Position numbers and translations under genes: made by a program. 13,028 nt of DNA from CAZWZG01 sp964638245. GTDB taxonomy: Bacteria; Pseudomonadota; Alphaproteobacteria; Rhodobacterales; Rhodobacteraceae. Below the pieces are notes generated by a model, which saw only the letters and a program-made list of their open reading frames with translations, had not been told where the DNA came from and did not search any database. Positions 5,466-12,894 of the stretch are shown here, one piece after another. The DNA lies in NCBI GenBank assembly GCA_964638245.1, contig CAZWZG010000083.1:1-13028 (forward strand), given 5' to 3'. Within the stretch, counting starts at the first letter, position 1. Each line of letters starts with the position of its first letter.

Positions 5466-7519
5466 GCCGGATGATTGGCGTCGATGTCGGCGGAACATTT
5501 ACGGATGTCTTTGTTCTCGATGAGGCATCGGGTTCGGCCAATGTGTCGAAGGTCCCAACGACGCGCCCGGACCAATCCGGCGGCTTCCTCGATGGCATCG
5601 CCCGTCAAGTTGATGATCTTTCGACGGTCGGCGTCGTCGTTCACGGGACGACGGCGGGCACAAACGCGCTTCTTGAGCGCAAGGGCGCAAAGATCGGGAT
5701 CATAACGACCCGCGGCCTGCGCGATGTGCTTGAGATGCGACGGCGCGATCGGCCTCGCACGTGGGGTCTGCGCGGCGAGTTTGATCCGGTTGTTCCGCGG
5801 GATCTTCGACTTGAGGTGACCGAACGGACGCTGGCCGACGGAACTGTGCGGACGCCGGTTGACCTTGATGAAGTGCGTGCGGCGGCCACGTCATTGTTGG
5901 CGTCGGACTGTCTTGCCGTGGCGATCCTGTTTGCGAACTCCTACGCCAACTCCGAAAACGAAGAGAAGGCGGTCGAGGCGGTTCGCGAGATCTGGCCAAA
6001 CCCGCATGTGAGTGCCTCGGCTGAGATTCTGCCAGAGATCCGCGAGTTTGAGCGTTTCTCGACAACAGCTCTGAACGCATACCTGCAACCTGAAGTGTCC
6101 GGCTATATCGACCGGCTGGATTCGGCGCTCAAAGGCGGCGGGTTCGGCGGCGAGTTCATGATCGTCCAGTCGAACGGCGGCGTGATGGGGACCGATACGG
6201 CGTGCCGGTTGCCAGTCCGAACGGCGCTTTCAGGACCTGCTGCTGGTGTAATCGCAGCTGGTTACATCGCGCAGACGGCCGGCTTCGACAACGTAATCAC
6301 GGGCGACATGGGCGGCACCAGTTTCGACGTCGCCTTGATCGCTGATGGCAAATCGATGCTCTCTCCGCAGACGTCTATCGACTTCGGGATGGTCGTTCGC
6401 GCTCCGATGATCGAGATCACGACAATCGGCGCCGGGGGCGGATCGATTGCCTGGGTGGATCGTGGCGGTCTTCTGAACATTGGTCCCGAAAGCGCGGGCT
6501 CGACGCCCGGTCCGGTGGCCTATGGTCAAGGCAACACGCGACCGACTGTGACGGATGCCAATGTGGTCCTTGGGCGCATCGATCCGGACAGTCCGATTGG
6601 CGGTAAACTGGATCGCCTCGACGTGGAAGCTGCGGCCAAGGCCATCGACGAACACGTCGGCTGCAAGCTCGGTCTTTCGACCGAAGCGGCGGCGGAGGCC
6701 ATCCTGCGTGTGGCCAACTCCCGCATGGCTGGTGCAATCCGGCTGGTCAGTATCGAACGCGGCTTCGACCCGAAACGTTTCGCGTTCATGCCCTTTGGCG
6801 GCGGCGGTGCTTTGCACACTGGCGCTATGCTGCAGGACGTGGGCATCGGGCGCGCCATCGTCCCCCGCTATCCGGGCGTAACCAGCGCGATGGGCTGCGT
6901 GATCGCCGATATGCGGCAGGATTTCGTCCAGACCATCAACGCCCTGACGATGACGCTCGACACCGAGGGTCTGCGCGACTGGATGCAGGGGCATGTCGAT
7001 GAGGGGATGTCCCTTCTTGACGCAGCACAGTCTCGTTTCGAGGCCCGCGAGATCGTCGTTGAACTCGACATGGCCTATGTCGGACAGACCCACACTGTTG
7101 CCGTTCCGCTAGAGATTACAGTGAGGGACGGAAGTGTCGACACGCCGACCCAAGCGCAAATCGAAGCGGCGTTCGATAAGGCCTATGCAGGGACTTACGG
7201 GCGACTTCTGAAAAATGGTGCACGTCGGGTGATGAACCTGCGCACGGCCGTCATTGGCAGACGCCCGAAATTCGATCTGAGCGCGCTCGCACCCGCCGGC
7301 GGAAGTGTCGACGCTGCCAAAACCGGAAGCCGTCAGGTTCACTTCGGCGACACCTGGCACGAAACCGCGATCTACGATCGTTTAACTTTGCCCGTCGGAG
7401 CCGAGGTTCAGGGGCCAGCAATCCTCGTCCAGCCAGACACGACCGTGCTTATCGACCCGGGCCTTAAGGGGCGCGTAGACGAATTTGGCAACACGATCAT
7501 TGAGCCCGGAGAGGCATGA
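5462..7519 (+). CDS. hyuA: Hydantoinase A/oxoprolinase family protein (HyuA subunit)
   Basis: A 685-residue HyuA-family ATPase subunit, normal length. It has the ASKHA-type phosphate-binding start GVDVGGTFTD (6-15), then HGTTAGTNALLERKGAKIG, SGPAAG (257-262), GDMGGTSFD (281-289), GAGGGSI (323-329), a GPESAGSTPGPVAYG segment and TVTDANVVLGR, all diagnostic of hydantoinase A. About residues 500-685 form the C-terminal domain (QTHTVAVPLE, GRLLKNGARRVMNLR, GPAILVQPDTTVLID). With HyuB it should hydrolyse ATP to drive cyclic-amide hydrolysis or a carboxylation. The start ATG 5462 overlaps the hyuB stop (ATGA). The gene order is B then A, against A-B in many clusters. The next gene follows after a single base. 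Seen: all motifs. Inferred: substrate class. Confidence 0.93.
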   Translation: MSRMIGVDVGGTFTDVFVLDEASGSANVSKVPTTRPDQSGGFLDGIARQVDDLSTVGVVVHGTTAGTNALLERKGAKIGIITTRGLRDVLEMRRRDRPRTWGLRGEFDPVVPRDLRLEVTERTLADGTVRTPVDLDEVRAAATSLLASDCLAVAILFANSYANSENEEKAVEAVREIWPNPHVSASAEILPEIREFERFSTTALNAYLQPEVSGYIDRLDSALKGGGFGGEFMIVQSNGGVMGTDTACRLPVRTALSGPAAGVIAAGYIAQTAGFDNVITGDMGGTSFDVALIADGKSMLSPQTSIDFGMVVRAPMIEITTIGAGGGSIAWVDRGGLLNIGPESAGSTPGPVAYGQGNTRPTVTDANVVLGRIDPDSPIGGKLDRLDVEAAAKAIDEHVGCKLGLSTEAAAEAILRVANSRMAGAIRLVSIERGFDPKRFAFMPFGGGGALHTGAMLQDVGIGRAIVPRYPGVTSAMGCVIADMRQDFVQTINALTMTLDTEGLRDWMQGHVDEGMSLLDAAQSRFEAREIVVELDMAYVGQTHTVAVPLEITVRDGSVDTPTQAQIEAAFDKAYAGTYGRLLKNGARRVMNLRTAVIGRRPKFDLSALAPAGGSVDAAKTGSRQVHFGDTWHETAIYDRLTLPVGAEVQGPAILVQPDTTVLIDPGLKGRVDEFGNTIIEPGEA

Positions 7520-7520
7520 C

Positions 7521-8126
7521 ATGACCCACGCATTCGACCCCAAGCGCACCGCGCTCCTGACCATCGATTTGCAGAATGACTTTCTGCATCCCGAGGGTGC
7601 CTATGGTCGTGCCGGGCAGACCTCTGATCTGATCGCTGCTTTACCCGAACGGGTCAAACCACTGGCAGATGCGCTCCGCGCCAAGGGTGGCATCTATGTC
7701 AGTGTGCAGTTCACCTTGGTCCCGGGACCAGATGGAGATCCGTTGATCGCTTCACACCTAAAGGAGCTTCGCCCGTTTCTTGGGAAGGGTGACTTCGCAC
7801 CGGGAGGGTTTGGCCACAGTCTCGTCGACGAACTGGCGCCGGCTGATTTCACCATCGAAAAGGTCGCCTATTCGGCGTTCTACCAGACGCGCCTTGAATA
7901 CATCCTGAGATACCTCGACATCGACACGCTGATCATCGGCGGGATTGTCACCAACGGTGGTGTCGCAAGCACCGTCCGTGACGCGCACTTGCGGAATGTC
8001 CATACGATCCTGCTCTCGGATGGATGCGCCGCGTTCAAACAAGACGTCCATGACGCCACGCTGATCTCGCTCGGCTCGATCACTCCGATCAAGACATGCG
8101 CCGAAATGCTGGAGGAGCTTTCATGA
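7521..8126 (+). CDS. Cysteine hydrolase (isochorismatase) family protein lacking the catalytic cysteine
   Basis: A 201-residue single-domain protein of the isochorismatase-like fold, a family that holds N-carbamoylsarcosine amidase, nicotinamidase, RutB-type amidases and true isochorismatases. The catalytic Asp is Asp16 in TIDLQNDF, and Lys114 lies in EKVAYSAFY. The nucleophile motif normally reads G-x-x-T-x-x-C-V; here it is GIVTNGGV (141-148) with Gly147 at the Cys position. Amidases of the family need that Cys, while isochorismatases such as EntB carry Gly there and hydrolyse a vinyl ether without a nucleophile. So an amidase label would be misleading; a hydrolysis or hydration not needing covalent catalysis, or a non-catalytic role, is more likely. 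The start ATG 7521 has GGAGAGG seven bases upstream and lies one base after hyuA; an in-frame ATG at 7485 would overlap hyuA by 35 bp. The stop overlaps the next start (ATGA). Confidence 0.88.
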   Translation: MTHAFDPKRTALLTIDLQNDFLHPEGAYGRAGQTSDLIAALPERVKPLADALRAKGGIYVSVQFTLVPGPDGDPLIASHLKELRPFLGKGDFAPGGFGHSLVDELAPADFTIEKVAYSAFYQTRLEYILRYLDIDTLIIGGIVTNGGVASTVRDAHLRNVHTILLSDGCAAFKQDVHDATLISLGSITPIKTCAEMLEELS

Positions 8127-8986
8127 GTCTGCGCTCCCGCCTCAAGCAATCCGAGATTCTTGTTGCGCCCGGGGTCTATGACGGGCTGACCGCGGCCATA
8201 GCCGCCGACGCCGGGTTCGAAGCTCTGTACCTTTCGGGCGCGGCCGTTGCTTACACACGGCTTGGCCGTCCGGATATTGGCCTGACCTCGGTGACTGAAA
8301 TGACAGAGACGATGGCCCTGATCCGCGATCGCATCGAGCTGCCCGTAATCGTCGATGCCGACACCGGGTTCGGCAATGCACTGAATGCCCAGCGCACGAT
8401 GCGTTTCTATGAACGCGCAGGCGCGAGCGCGCTGCAGGTCGAGGATCAGACATTCCCGAAACGTTGCGGACATCTTTCCGACAAGTCTCTGATCCCGATG
8501 GGAGAGATGGTCGGCAAAATCGCCGCCATGGCAGACTCGCGGGCGAGTGACGAAACCCTGATCATCGCCCGCACCGACGCGATTGCGGTCGAAGGCTTCG
8601 ACGCCGCGCTTGTTCGAGCCAACGCCTATGTCGAAGCCGGCGCAGACGTCCTCTTTATCGAAGCACCACGCTCGGGCGACGAACTGCGCGAGGTACCAAA
8701 GCAATTCAACGGTCGCATCCCTTTGCTTGCCAACATGGTCGAAGGGGGCGCCACGCCTCTCCAAGGCGCGGCGGATCTCGAGGAAATCGGATACTCTATC
8801 GTGATCTTCCCCGGCGGCATCGTGCGTGCGCTCGCAAGAACTGCGGTCGATTATTACGGCAGCCTCAAAGCGCACGGATCGAACGGCCCGTTCGCGGATC
8901 ACATGTTTGATTTCAATGGCTTGAACGACAAAATCGGGACGAGCGAAATGCTCGAGCTTGGTCAAAGCTACGAAGATAAGAAATGA
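8123..8986 (+). CDS. Isocitrate lyase/PEP mutase family protein, 2-methylisocitrate or 2,3-dimethylmalate lyase-like
   Basis: A 287-residue TIM-barrel enzyme of the isocitrate lyase/PEP mutase superfamily, similar in length to 2-methylisocitrate lyase. Visible motifs: PGVYDGLTAAIA (16-27), YLSG (36-39), DADTGFGN with Mg-binding Asp78 and Asp80 (78-85), QVEDQ with Glu107 (105-109), KRCGH (113-117) with the catalytic Cys115, and IARTDA further on. The KRCGH motif marks C-C lyases, against PEP mutases and phosphonopyruvate hydrolases. The expected reaction is retro-aldol/Claisen cleavage of a 2-hydroxy dicarboxylate (malate or isocitrate type) to pyruvate or glyoxylate plus a carboxylic acid. 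The start ATG 8123 has GGAGGAG five bases upstream and forms ATGA with the previous stop. A lyase plus a LeuCD-like hydratase is the pairing used for dimethylmalate in nicotinate fermentation, but the exact substrate is not readable from sequence. Confidence 0.88.
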   Translation: MSLRSRLKQSEILVAPGVYDGLTAAIAADAGFEALYLSGAAVAYTRLGRPDIGLTSVTEMTETMALIRDRIELPVIVDADTGFGNALNAQRTMRFYERAGASALQVEDQTFPKRCGHLSDKSLIPMGEMVGKIAAMADSRASDETLIIARTDAIAVEGFDAALVRANAYVEAGADVLFIEAPRSGDELREVPKQFNGRIPLLANMVEGGATPLQGAADLEEIGYSIVIFPGGIVRALARTAVDYYGSLKAHGSNGPFADHMFDFNGLNDKIGTSEMLELGQSYEDKK

Positions 8987-10377
8987 ACCGCGTCGCGCCG
9001 ACACCCGCGGCCGGTTTCGACCTCGACGTGCCTGTCCTTGTGATTGGTGCAGGTGCGAGCGGTATGGTTGCGGCGCTCTCAGTGAAGGATGCTGGCGGCG
9101 AGGTTCTGGTTATCGAAGCGGACCCAGTTCCATCCGGATCCACGGCTCTTTCAGCTGGATTGATCCCGGCGGCAGGAACGCGTTTTCAGGATACCGCAGG
9201 TATCGAGGACGATCCTTCGATCCTGGCAGACGACATTCAGCGAAAAGCCTATGGCGAGAACCCACAGGAGTTGGTTGATATGCTCGCCAAGAATTCTGCG
9301 CCAACCATCGAGTGGCTGGCCGACAGGTTCGCCTTGCCATTTTCGGTTGTCGCTGACTTCGATTACCCCGGCCATACGCGCCGCCGGATGCACGGCCTCC
9401 CGACGCGGTCGGGCCAAGAACTGGTCGATCGATTGCGTTCGGCCTGCGAGGCAGAAGGCATCGACATTGTCTGCGGCCGACGCGCAGTCACACTTTTCCG
9501 CGACGACGACCGTACCACCGGGATCGAGGTCGAAGGACCCGATGGAACCGAGCGGATTGGGTGCGAAACGCTGATCCTCAGCTGTAATGGCTACGGCGGG
9601 AACCGCGAAATGGTCGCCCGTCTGATGCCCGATATCGAGGGCGCGCTTTGGTTCGGCCACGATGGGAACAAGGGCGACGCCGTTCTTTGGGGTGAGGCGC
9701 TGGGCGCTGAAACGCTGCATCTTGGTGCCTATCAGGGCCACGGGAACGTTGCGACGCCGCACGGGATACTGATCAGCTGGGCCGTAATCACCGAAGGAGG
9801 CGTTCAGGTGAACACCGACGGGCGCCGTTTCTGGGACGAAAGCCAGGGGTATTCCGAGGCCGCCCGCGCTGTACTCGCGCAACCGGGGTCGGTTGCCTGG
9901 GCCATCTTCGACAGCCGTATCGCCGACGTGGCGCGGCAGTTTCAGGACTTCAAGGATGCCGAAGCCGCCGGCGCACTTAGAAGCGCCGATACGATAGAGG
10001 CGCTAGCGGAGCTCTGCGGTCTTCCTGCAGAGACCTTGAACAAGACCATTTCGGCCATTCCGGTCGATGGTTCGGACGAATTTGGCCGAACCTTCTCAGG
10101 ACCCGGCCCGAAGCCGCCCTATATGGCTGTAAAAGTCACCGGCGCGCTCTTCCACACGCAGGGCGGTTTGAACGTGACACCAGACGCCCGCGTCAAGATG
10201 ACAGATGGGACAATCTCTCCGAACCTCTTCGCATCGGGCGGAGCCGCGGTGGGTGTTTCGGGAACGGGAGATCGCGGATACCTATCCGGAAACGGGCTCT
10301 TATCCGCTGTGGTATTAGGACGTATCGCGGGGCAACGCGCCGCAGAACAAACGCGAATGGAGCTGGCAAATGCTTGA
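8983..10377 (+). CDS. FAD-dependent oxidoreductase, fumarate reductase/succinate dehydrogenase flavoprotein-like
   Basis: A 464-residue soluble flavoprotein with an FAD_binding_2 fold. The N-terminal Rossmann motif is VIGAGASGMVAAL (GAGASG at 22-27) with the ribose-binding Glu in VLVIEAD, followed by a GSTALSAG segment. The capping domain fills roughly 100-300 with NTDGRRFWDE (277-286), like the active-site Arg segment of fumarate reductases. FHTQGGL with His391 resembles the catalytic His-Gly-Gly block, and the C-terminus FASGGAAVG...GYLSGNGLLSAVVLGRIAG closes the FAD site. There is no signal peptide, haem-binding CxxCH or quinone-anchor partner, so it is a cytoplasmic enzyme. Relatives reduce fumarate or urocanate, or dehydrogenate tricarballylate or 3-ketosteroids. 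Here, introduction or removal of a C=C next to a carboxylate, feeding the LeuCD-like hydratase, is the best guess. It overlaps the lyase by 4 bp (ATGA) and the next gene by 8 bp. Confidence 0.87.
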   Translation: MNRVAPTPAAGFDLDVPVLVIGAGASGMVAALSVKDAGGEVLVIEADPVPSGSTALSAGLIPAAGTRFQDTAGIEDDPSILADDIQRKAYGENPQELVDMLAKNSAPTIEWLADRFALPFSVVADFDYPGHTRRRMHGLPTRSGQELVDRLRSACEAEGIDIVCGRRAVTLFRDDDRTTGIEVEGPDGTERIGCETLILSCNGYGGNREMVARLMPDIEGALWFGHDGNKGDAVLWGEALGAETLHLGAYQGHGNVATPHGILISWAVITEGGVQVNTDGRRFWDESQGYSEAARAVLAQPGSVAWAIFDSRIADVARQFQDFKDAEAAGALRSADTIEALAELCGLPAETLNKTISAIPVDGSDEFGRTFSGPGPKPPYMAVKVTGALFHTQGGLNVTPDARVKMTDGTISPNLFASGGAAVGVSGTGDRGYLSGNGLLSAVVLGRIAGQRAAEQTRMELANA

Positions 10378-11584
10378 TTCAACCAAGTCGGGCCACGGCC
10401 CCTCACTCGCAGAATTTGACTGGGCTGACCCGTTTGGCCTGTCCTTGCAGCTGAGCGAAGACGAAAGGATGATCGCGGACTCGGCGGCCGCCTACGCGAG
10501 CGACAAGCTCGCGCCGCGCGTTGACGACATGTACCTGAACGAGGGCGTCGTACCGGAAATCTTTGCTGAGATGGGCGAGATGGGCCTGCTGGGCGTCACC
10601 GTATCCGAGAAATGGGGTGGCCTCGGCGCAGGCTATGTCAGCTACGGCCTCGTCGCCCGTGAGATCGAGCGGATCGACTCGGGCTATCGCTCGATGATGA
10701 GCGTTCAGTCGAGCCTCGTTATGTACCCTATCGAAGCCTATGGAACTGACGAACAGCGCCAGAAATACCTCCCCAAGCTTGCCGCCGGCGAACTTATCGG
10801 CTGCTTTGGTTTGACTGAGCCGGAAGCGGGCTCCGACCCCGCGGGCATGAAGACCACAGCGACAAAAACCGAGAGCGGCTACGTCCTGAACGGCGCGAAA
10901 ATGTGGATCTCCAACAGCCCCATAGCTGACGTCTTCATCGTCTGGGCCAAGTCAGAGGCCCATGGCGGCAAGATCAAAGGCTTTATCCTGGAAAAGGGCA
11001 TGTCGGGTCTTTCGGCGCCTAAGATCGAAGGTAAGCTGAGCCTTCGTGCGTCTATCACCGGCGAAATCGTCATGGACAATGTCGAGGTCGGTGAAGACGC
11101 CCTCCTTCCCAACGTCCAAGGTCTAAAGGGCCCATTCGGATGCCTGAACCGCGCGCGATACGGGATCGGCTGGGGCGTCATGGGCGCAGCTGAGGACTGC
11201 TGGCACAAGGCGCGCGACTACGGCCTCAACCGCCGCCAATTCGGCAAGCCCCTTGCTCAGACGCAGCTCTTCCAGAAGAAGCTCGCTGACATGCAGACGG
11301 AAATCGCGCTGGGCCTGCAGGCCGCGTTCCGCGTGGGCCGGATGTTGGAGGATGGGACCGGGTCGCCCGAAGCCATCAGCCTCATCAAGCGCAACAACTG
11401 CGGCAAGGCGCTCGATGTTGCGCGGATGGCGCGGGACATGCACGGCGGCAACGGGATCATGGCCGAATACGGCGTGATCCGACATGCGCAGAACCTCGAG
11501 ACGGTGAACACTTACGAGGGAACGCACGACATCCATGCGCTGATCCTTGGCCGTGCGCAGACCGGGCTTCAGGCGTTCGGATGA
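10370..11584 (+). CDS. gcdH: Glutaryl-CoA dehydrogenase (acyl-CoA dehydrogenase family)
   Basis: A 404-residue acyl-CoA dehydrogenase of the glutaryl-CoA subgroup, which oxidises and usually decarboxylates glutaryl-CoA to crotonyl-CoA with ETF as acceptor. Diagnostic segments: FDWADPFGL near the N-terminus, DSGYRSMMSVQSSLVM (103-118), IGCFGLTEPEAGSDP (143-157), MWISNSPIADVF, LRASITGEIVMD and NTYEGTHDIHALILGRA. The catalytic base is Glu383. Arg107, with Glu100 and Ser108, corresponds to human Glu87/Arg94/Ser95, which hold the distal carboxylate; the Arg-to-Glu distance (276 residues) is the same as in the human enzyme. The substrate is therefore a dicarboxylyl-CoA, glutaryl-CoA or a close analogue. 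The start ATG 10370 overlaps the flavoprotein stop by 8 bp, with GGAG about eight bases before. It overlaps the CoA-transferase by 4 bp, a pairing common for glutarate breakdown. Confidence 0.93.
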   Translation: MLDSTKSGHGPSLAEFDWADPFGLSLQLSEDERMIADSAAAYASDKLAPRVDDMYLNEGVVPEIFAEMGEMGLLGVTVSEKWGGLGAGYVSYGLVAREIERIDSGYRSMMSVQSSLVMYPIEAYGTDEQRQKYLPKLAAGELIGCFGLTEPEAGSDPAGMKTTATKTESGYVLNGAKMWISNSPIADVFIVWAKSEAHGGKIKGFILEKGMSGLSAPKIEGKLSLRASITGEIVMDNVEVGEDALLPNVQGLKGPFGCLNRARYGIGWGVMGAAEDCWHKARDYGLNRRQFGKPLAQTQLFQKKLADMQTEIALGLQAAFRVGRMLEDGTGSPEAISLIKRNNCGKALDVARMARDMHGGNGIMAEYGVIRHAQNLETVNTYEGTHDIHALILGRAQTGLQAFG

Positions 11585-12723
11585 AGCCCCTTGCCGGTCT
11601 AAAGGTTCTTGAACTTGCCCGCATCCTGGCCGGCCCTTGGGCGGGACAGGTCCTTGCCGACCTCGGGGCAACGGTAATCAAGGTTGAAAGTCCAAATGGC
11701 GACGACACGCGGACCTGGGGCCCACCGTTCGTCGAACGCGATGGCGACCGGTCTGCTGCCTACTTCCACAGCTGCAACCGCGGCAAGATGAGTGTGACAG
11801 CGGACATCAAAACCGAGGAAGGCCGCGAACTGGTCCGCGACCTCGCCGCGGGCGCAGATGTGCTTATCGAGAACTTCAAGGTAGGCGGACTGGCTAAATA
11901 TGGTCTCGACTATGGGACTCTATCGAGCCTGAACCCGGGATTGGTCTATTGCTCGATCACCGGTTTCGGCCAAACCGGCCCTTATGCCGAGCGTGCGGGA
12001 TATGATTATCTGATCCAAGGTATGTCTGGACTGATGTCGATCACGGGGGCTCCCGATGGGCCGCCGCAAAAGGTCGGCGTTGCAATCATGGATCTCTACG
12101 CGGGACTTTATTCGGTGATCGCAATTCAAGCGGCCCTCGCTGCTCGATCAACTACCGGCCGAGGCCAGCACATCGACATGAGCCTTCTTGATGCGGGCAC
12201 GGCAACGCTGGCCAATCAGGCGATGAATTTTCTGGCAACCGGGACGTCTCCGTCAAGAATGGGCAATCAGCATCCCAATATCGTGCCCTATGAAGTTTTT
12301 CCTGTCGCGGACGGAGACATCATCATCGCTGCGGGTAACGATGCGCAGTTTGAGCGCCTATGCCGGGTTCTGGAACGGGACGACCTGCTGATCGGCACTG
12401 CTCACAAGACAAATGCGGCGAGGGTGACGAACCGGTCTACGCTTGTCCCAAGGCTCATGGACTCGACCCGCAAATGGAAAAAAGCCAAGCTTCTTTCCCT
12501 CCTCAAGGACGCCGGCGTGCCGGCATCGCCCATCAATTCAATTGGCGAAGCTTTTGGTGACCCTCAGGTTCAATACCGGGGTCTTGAAATCGAGAACGAA
12601 GGTGTGAAAGGGCTCCGAACTCCGATCTTGTTCGGAAATGAAGCTATGGCCGCTCGGACACCAGCTCCAGCCCTAGGGGAACACAACGCCGACGTTAGGC
12701 AAAAAGGATGGGATGCGAATTGA
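11581..12723 (+). CDS. CaiB/BaiF (class III) CoA-transferase, probable succinyl-CoA:dicarboxylate type
   Basis: A 380-residue class III CoA-transferase, typical length. It begins with the family signature LKVLELARILAGPWAGQVLADLGATVIKVE (7-36) and a following GDDTR (40-44), then NRGKMSV and IENFKVGGL. The catalytic Asp is Asp171 in VGVAIMDLYAG, the residue that forms the acyl-anhydride and aspartyl-CoA intermediates in formyl-CoA transferase. GFGQTGPY (128-135) and GRGQHIDMSLLD are also typical. Its place directly after gcdH with a 4-bp ATGA overlap matches succinate-dependent glutarate CoA-transferases, so it probably loads CoA from succinyl-CoA onto the C5 or related dicarboxylate that gcdH oxidises. 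It is the last gene of the operon; the stop TGA is at 12721-12723. The precise acceptor is inferred from context. Confidence 0.91.
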   Translation: MKPLAGLKVLELARILAGPWAGQVLADLGATVIKVESPNGDDTRTWGPPFVERDGDRSAAYFHSCNRGKMSVTADIKTEEGRELVRDLAAGADVLIENFKVGGLAKYGLDYGTLSSLNPGLVYCSITGFGQTGPYAERAGYDYLIQGMSGLMSITGAPDGPPQKVGVAIMDLYAGLYSVIAIQAALAARSTTGRGQHIDMSLLDAGTATLANQAMNFLATGTSPSRMGNQHPNIVPYEVFPVADGDIIIAAGNDAQFERLCRVLERDDLLIGTAHKTNAARVTNRSTLVPRLMDSTRKWKKAKLLSLLKDAGVPASPINSIGEAFGDPQVQYRGLEIENEGVKGLRTPILFGNEAMAARTPAPALGEHNADVRQKGWDAN

Positions 12724-12836
12724 GCCGCTCTTCGTGAATGCAAAGAGACGTGCAGAACGCTAGCAGCGCCACCCACGGCTTTAGGGACGTTAAACGGCGT
12801 CATCCTGGTGATGTCGTGTCAGCTTTGGGCTCGAAG

Positions 12837-12856
12837 CGGACCTTAGTGGAGGTCCG
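12837..12856. terminator. 7-bp stem-loop between convergent genes, possible bidirectional transcription stop
   Basis: CGGACCT (12837-12843) and AGGTCCG (12850-12856) make a perfect 7-bp stem with a 6-base loop in the 171-bp gap between the CoA-transferase and the convergent permease. A T7 run (12882-12888) lies 25 bp further on the plus strand, not directly after the stem, so this is not a textbook intrinsic terminator. An alternative stem CCGAA/TTCGG (12854-12858 with 12868-12872) would exclude the first and lies nearer the T-run. The position suits a shared terminator; function is inferred. Confidence 0.4.
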
Positions 12857-12894
12857 AAGCGCATTTGTTCGGCTATAGCGATTTTTTTGGGTGT

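Noticed and set aside
7521..8126. Annotation as N-carbamoylsarcosine amidase on the basis of the HyuBA neighbours
   Set aside because: The catalytic Cys of amidases is replaced by Gly147, so an amidase call is not supported.
7880..9004. Minus-strand open frame of 374 codons opposite the hydrolase and lyase genes
   Set aside because: It overlaps two confident plus-strand genes, has no family motifs and no convincing ribosome-binding site.
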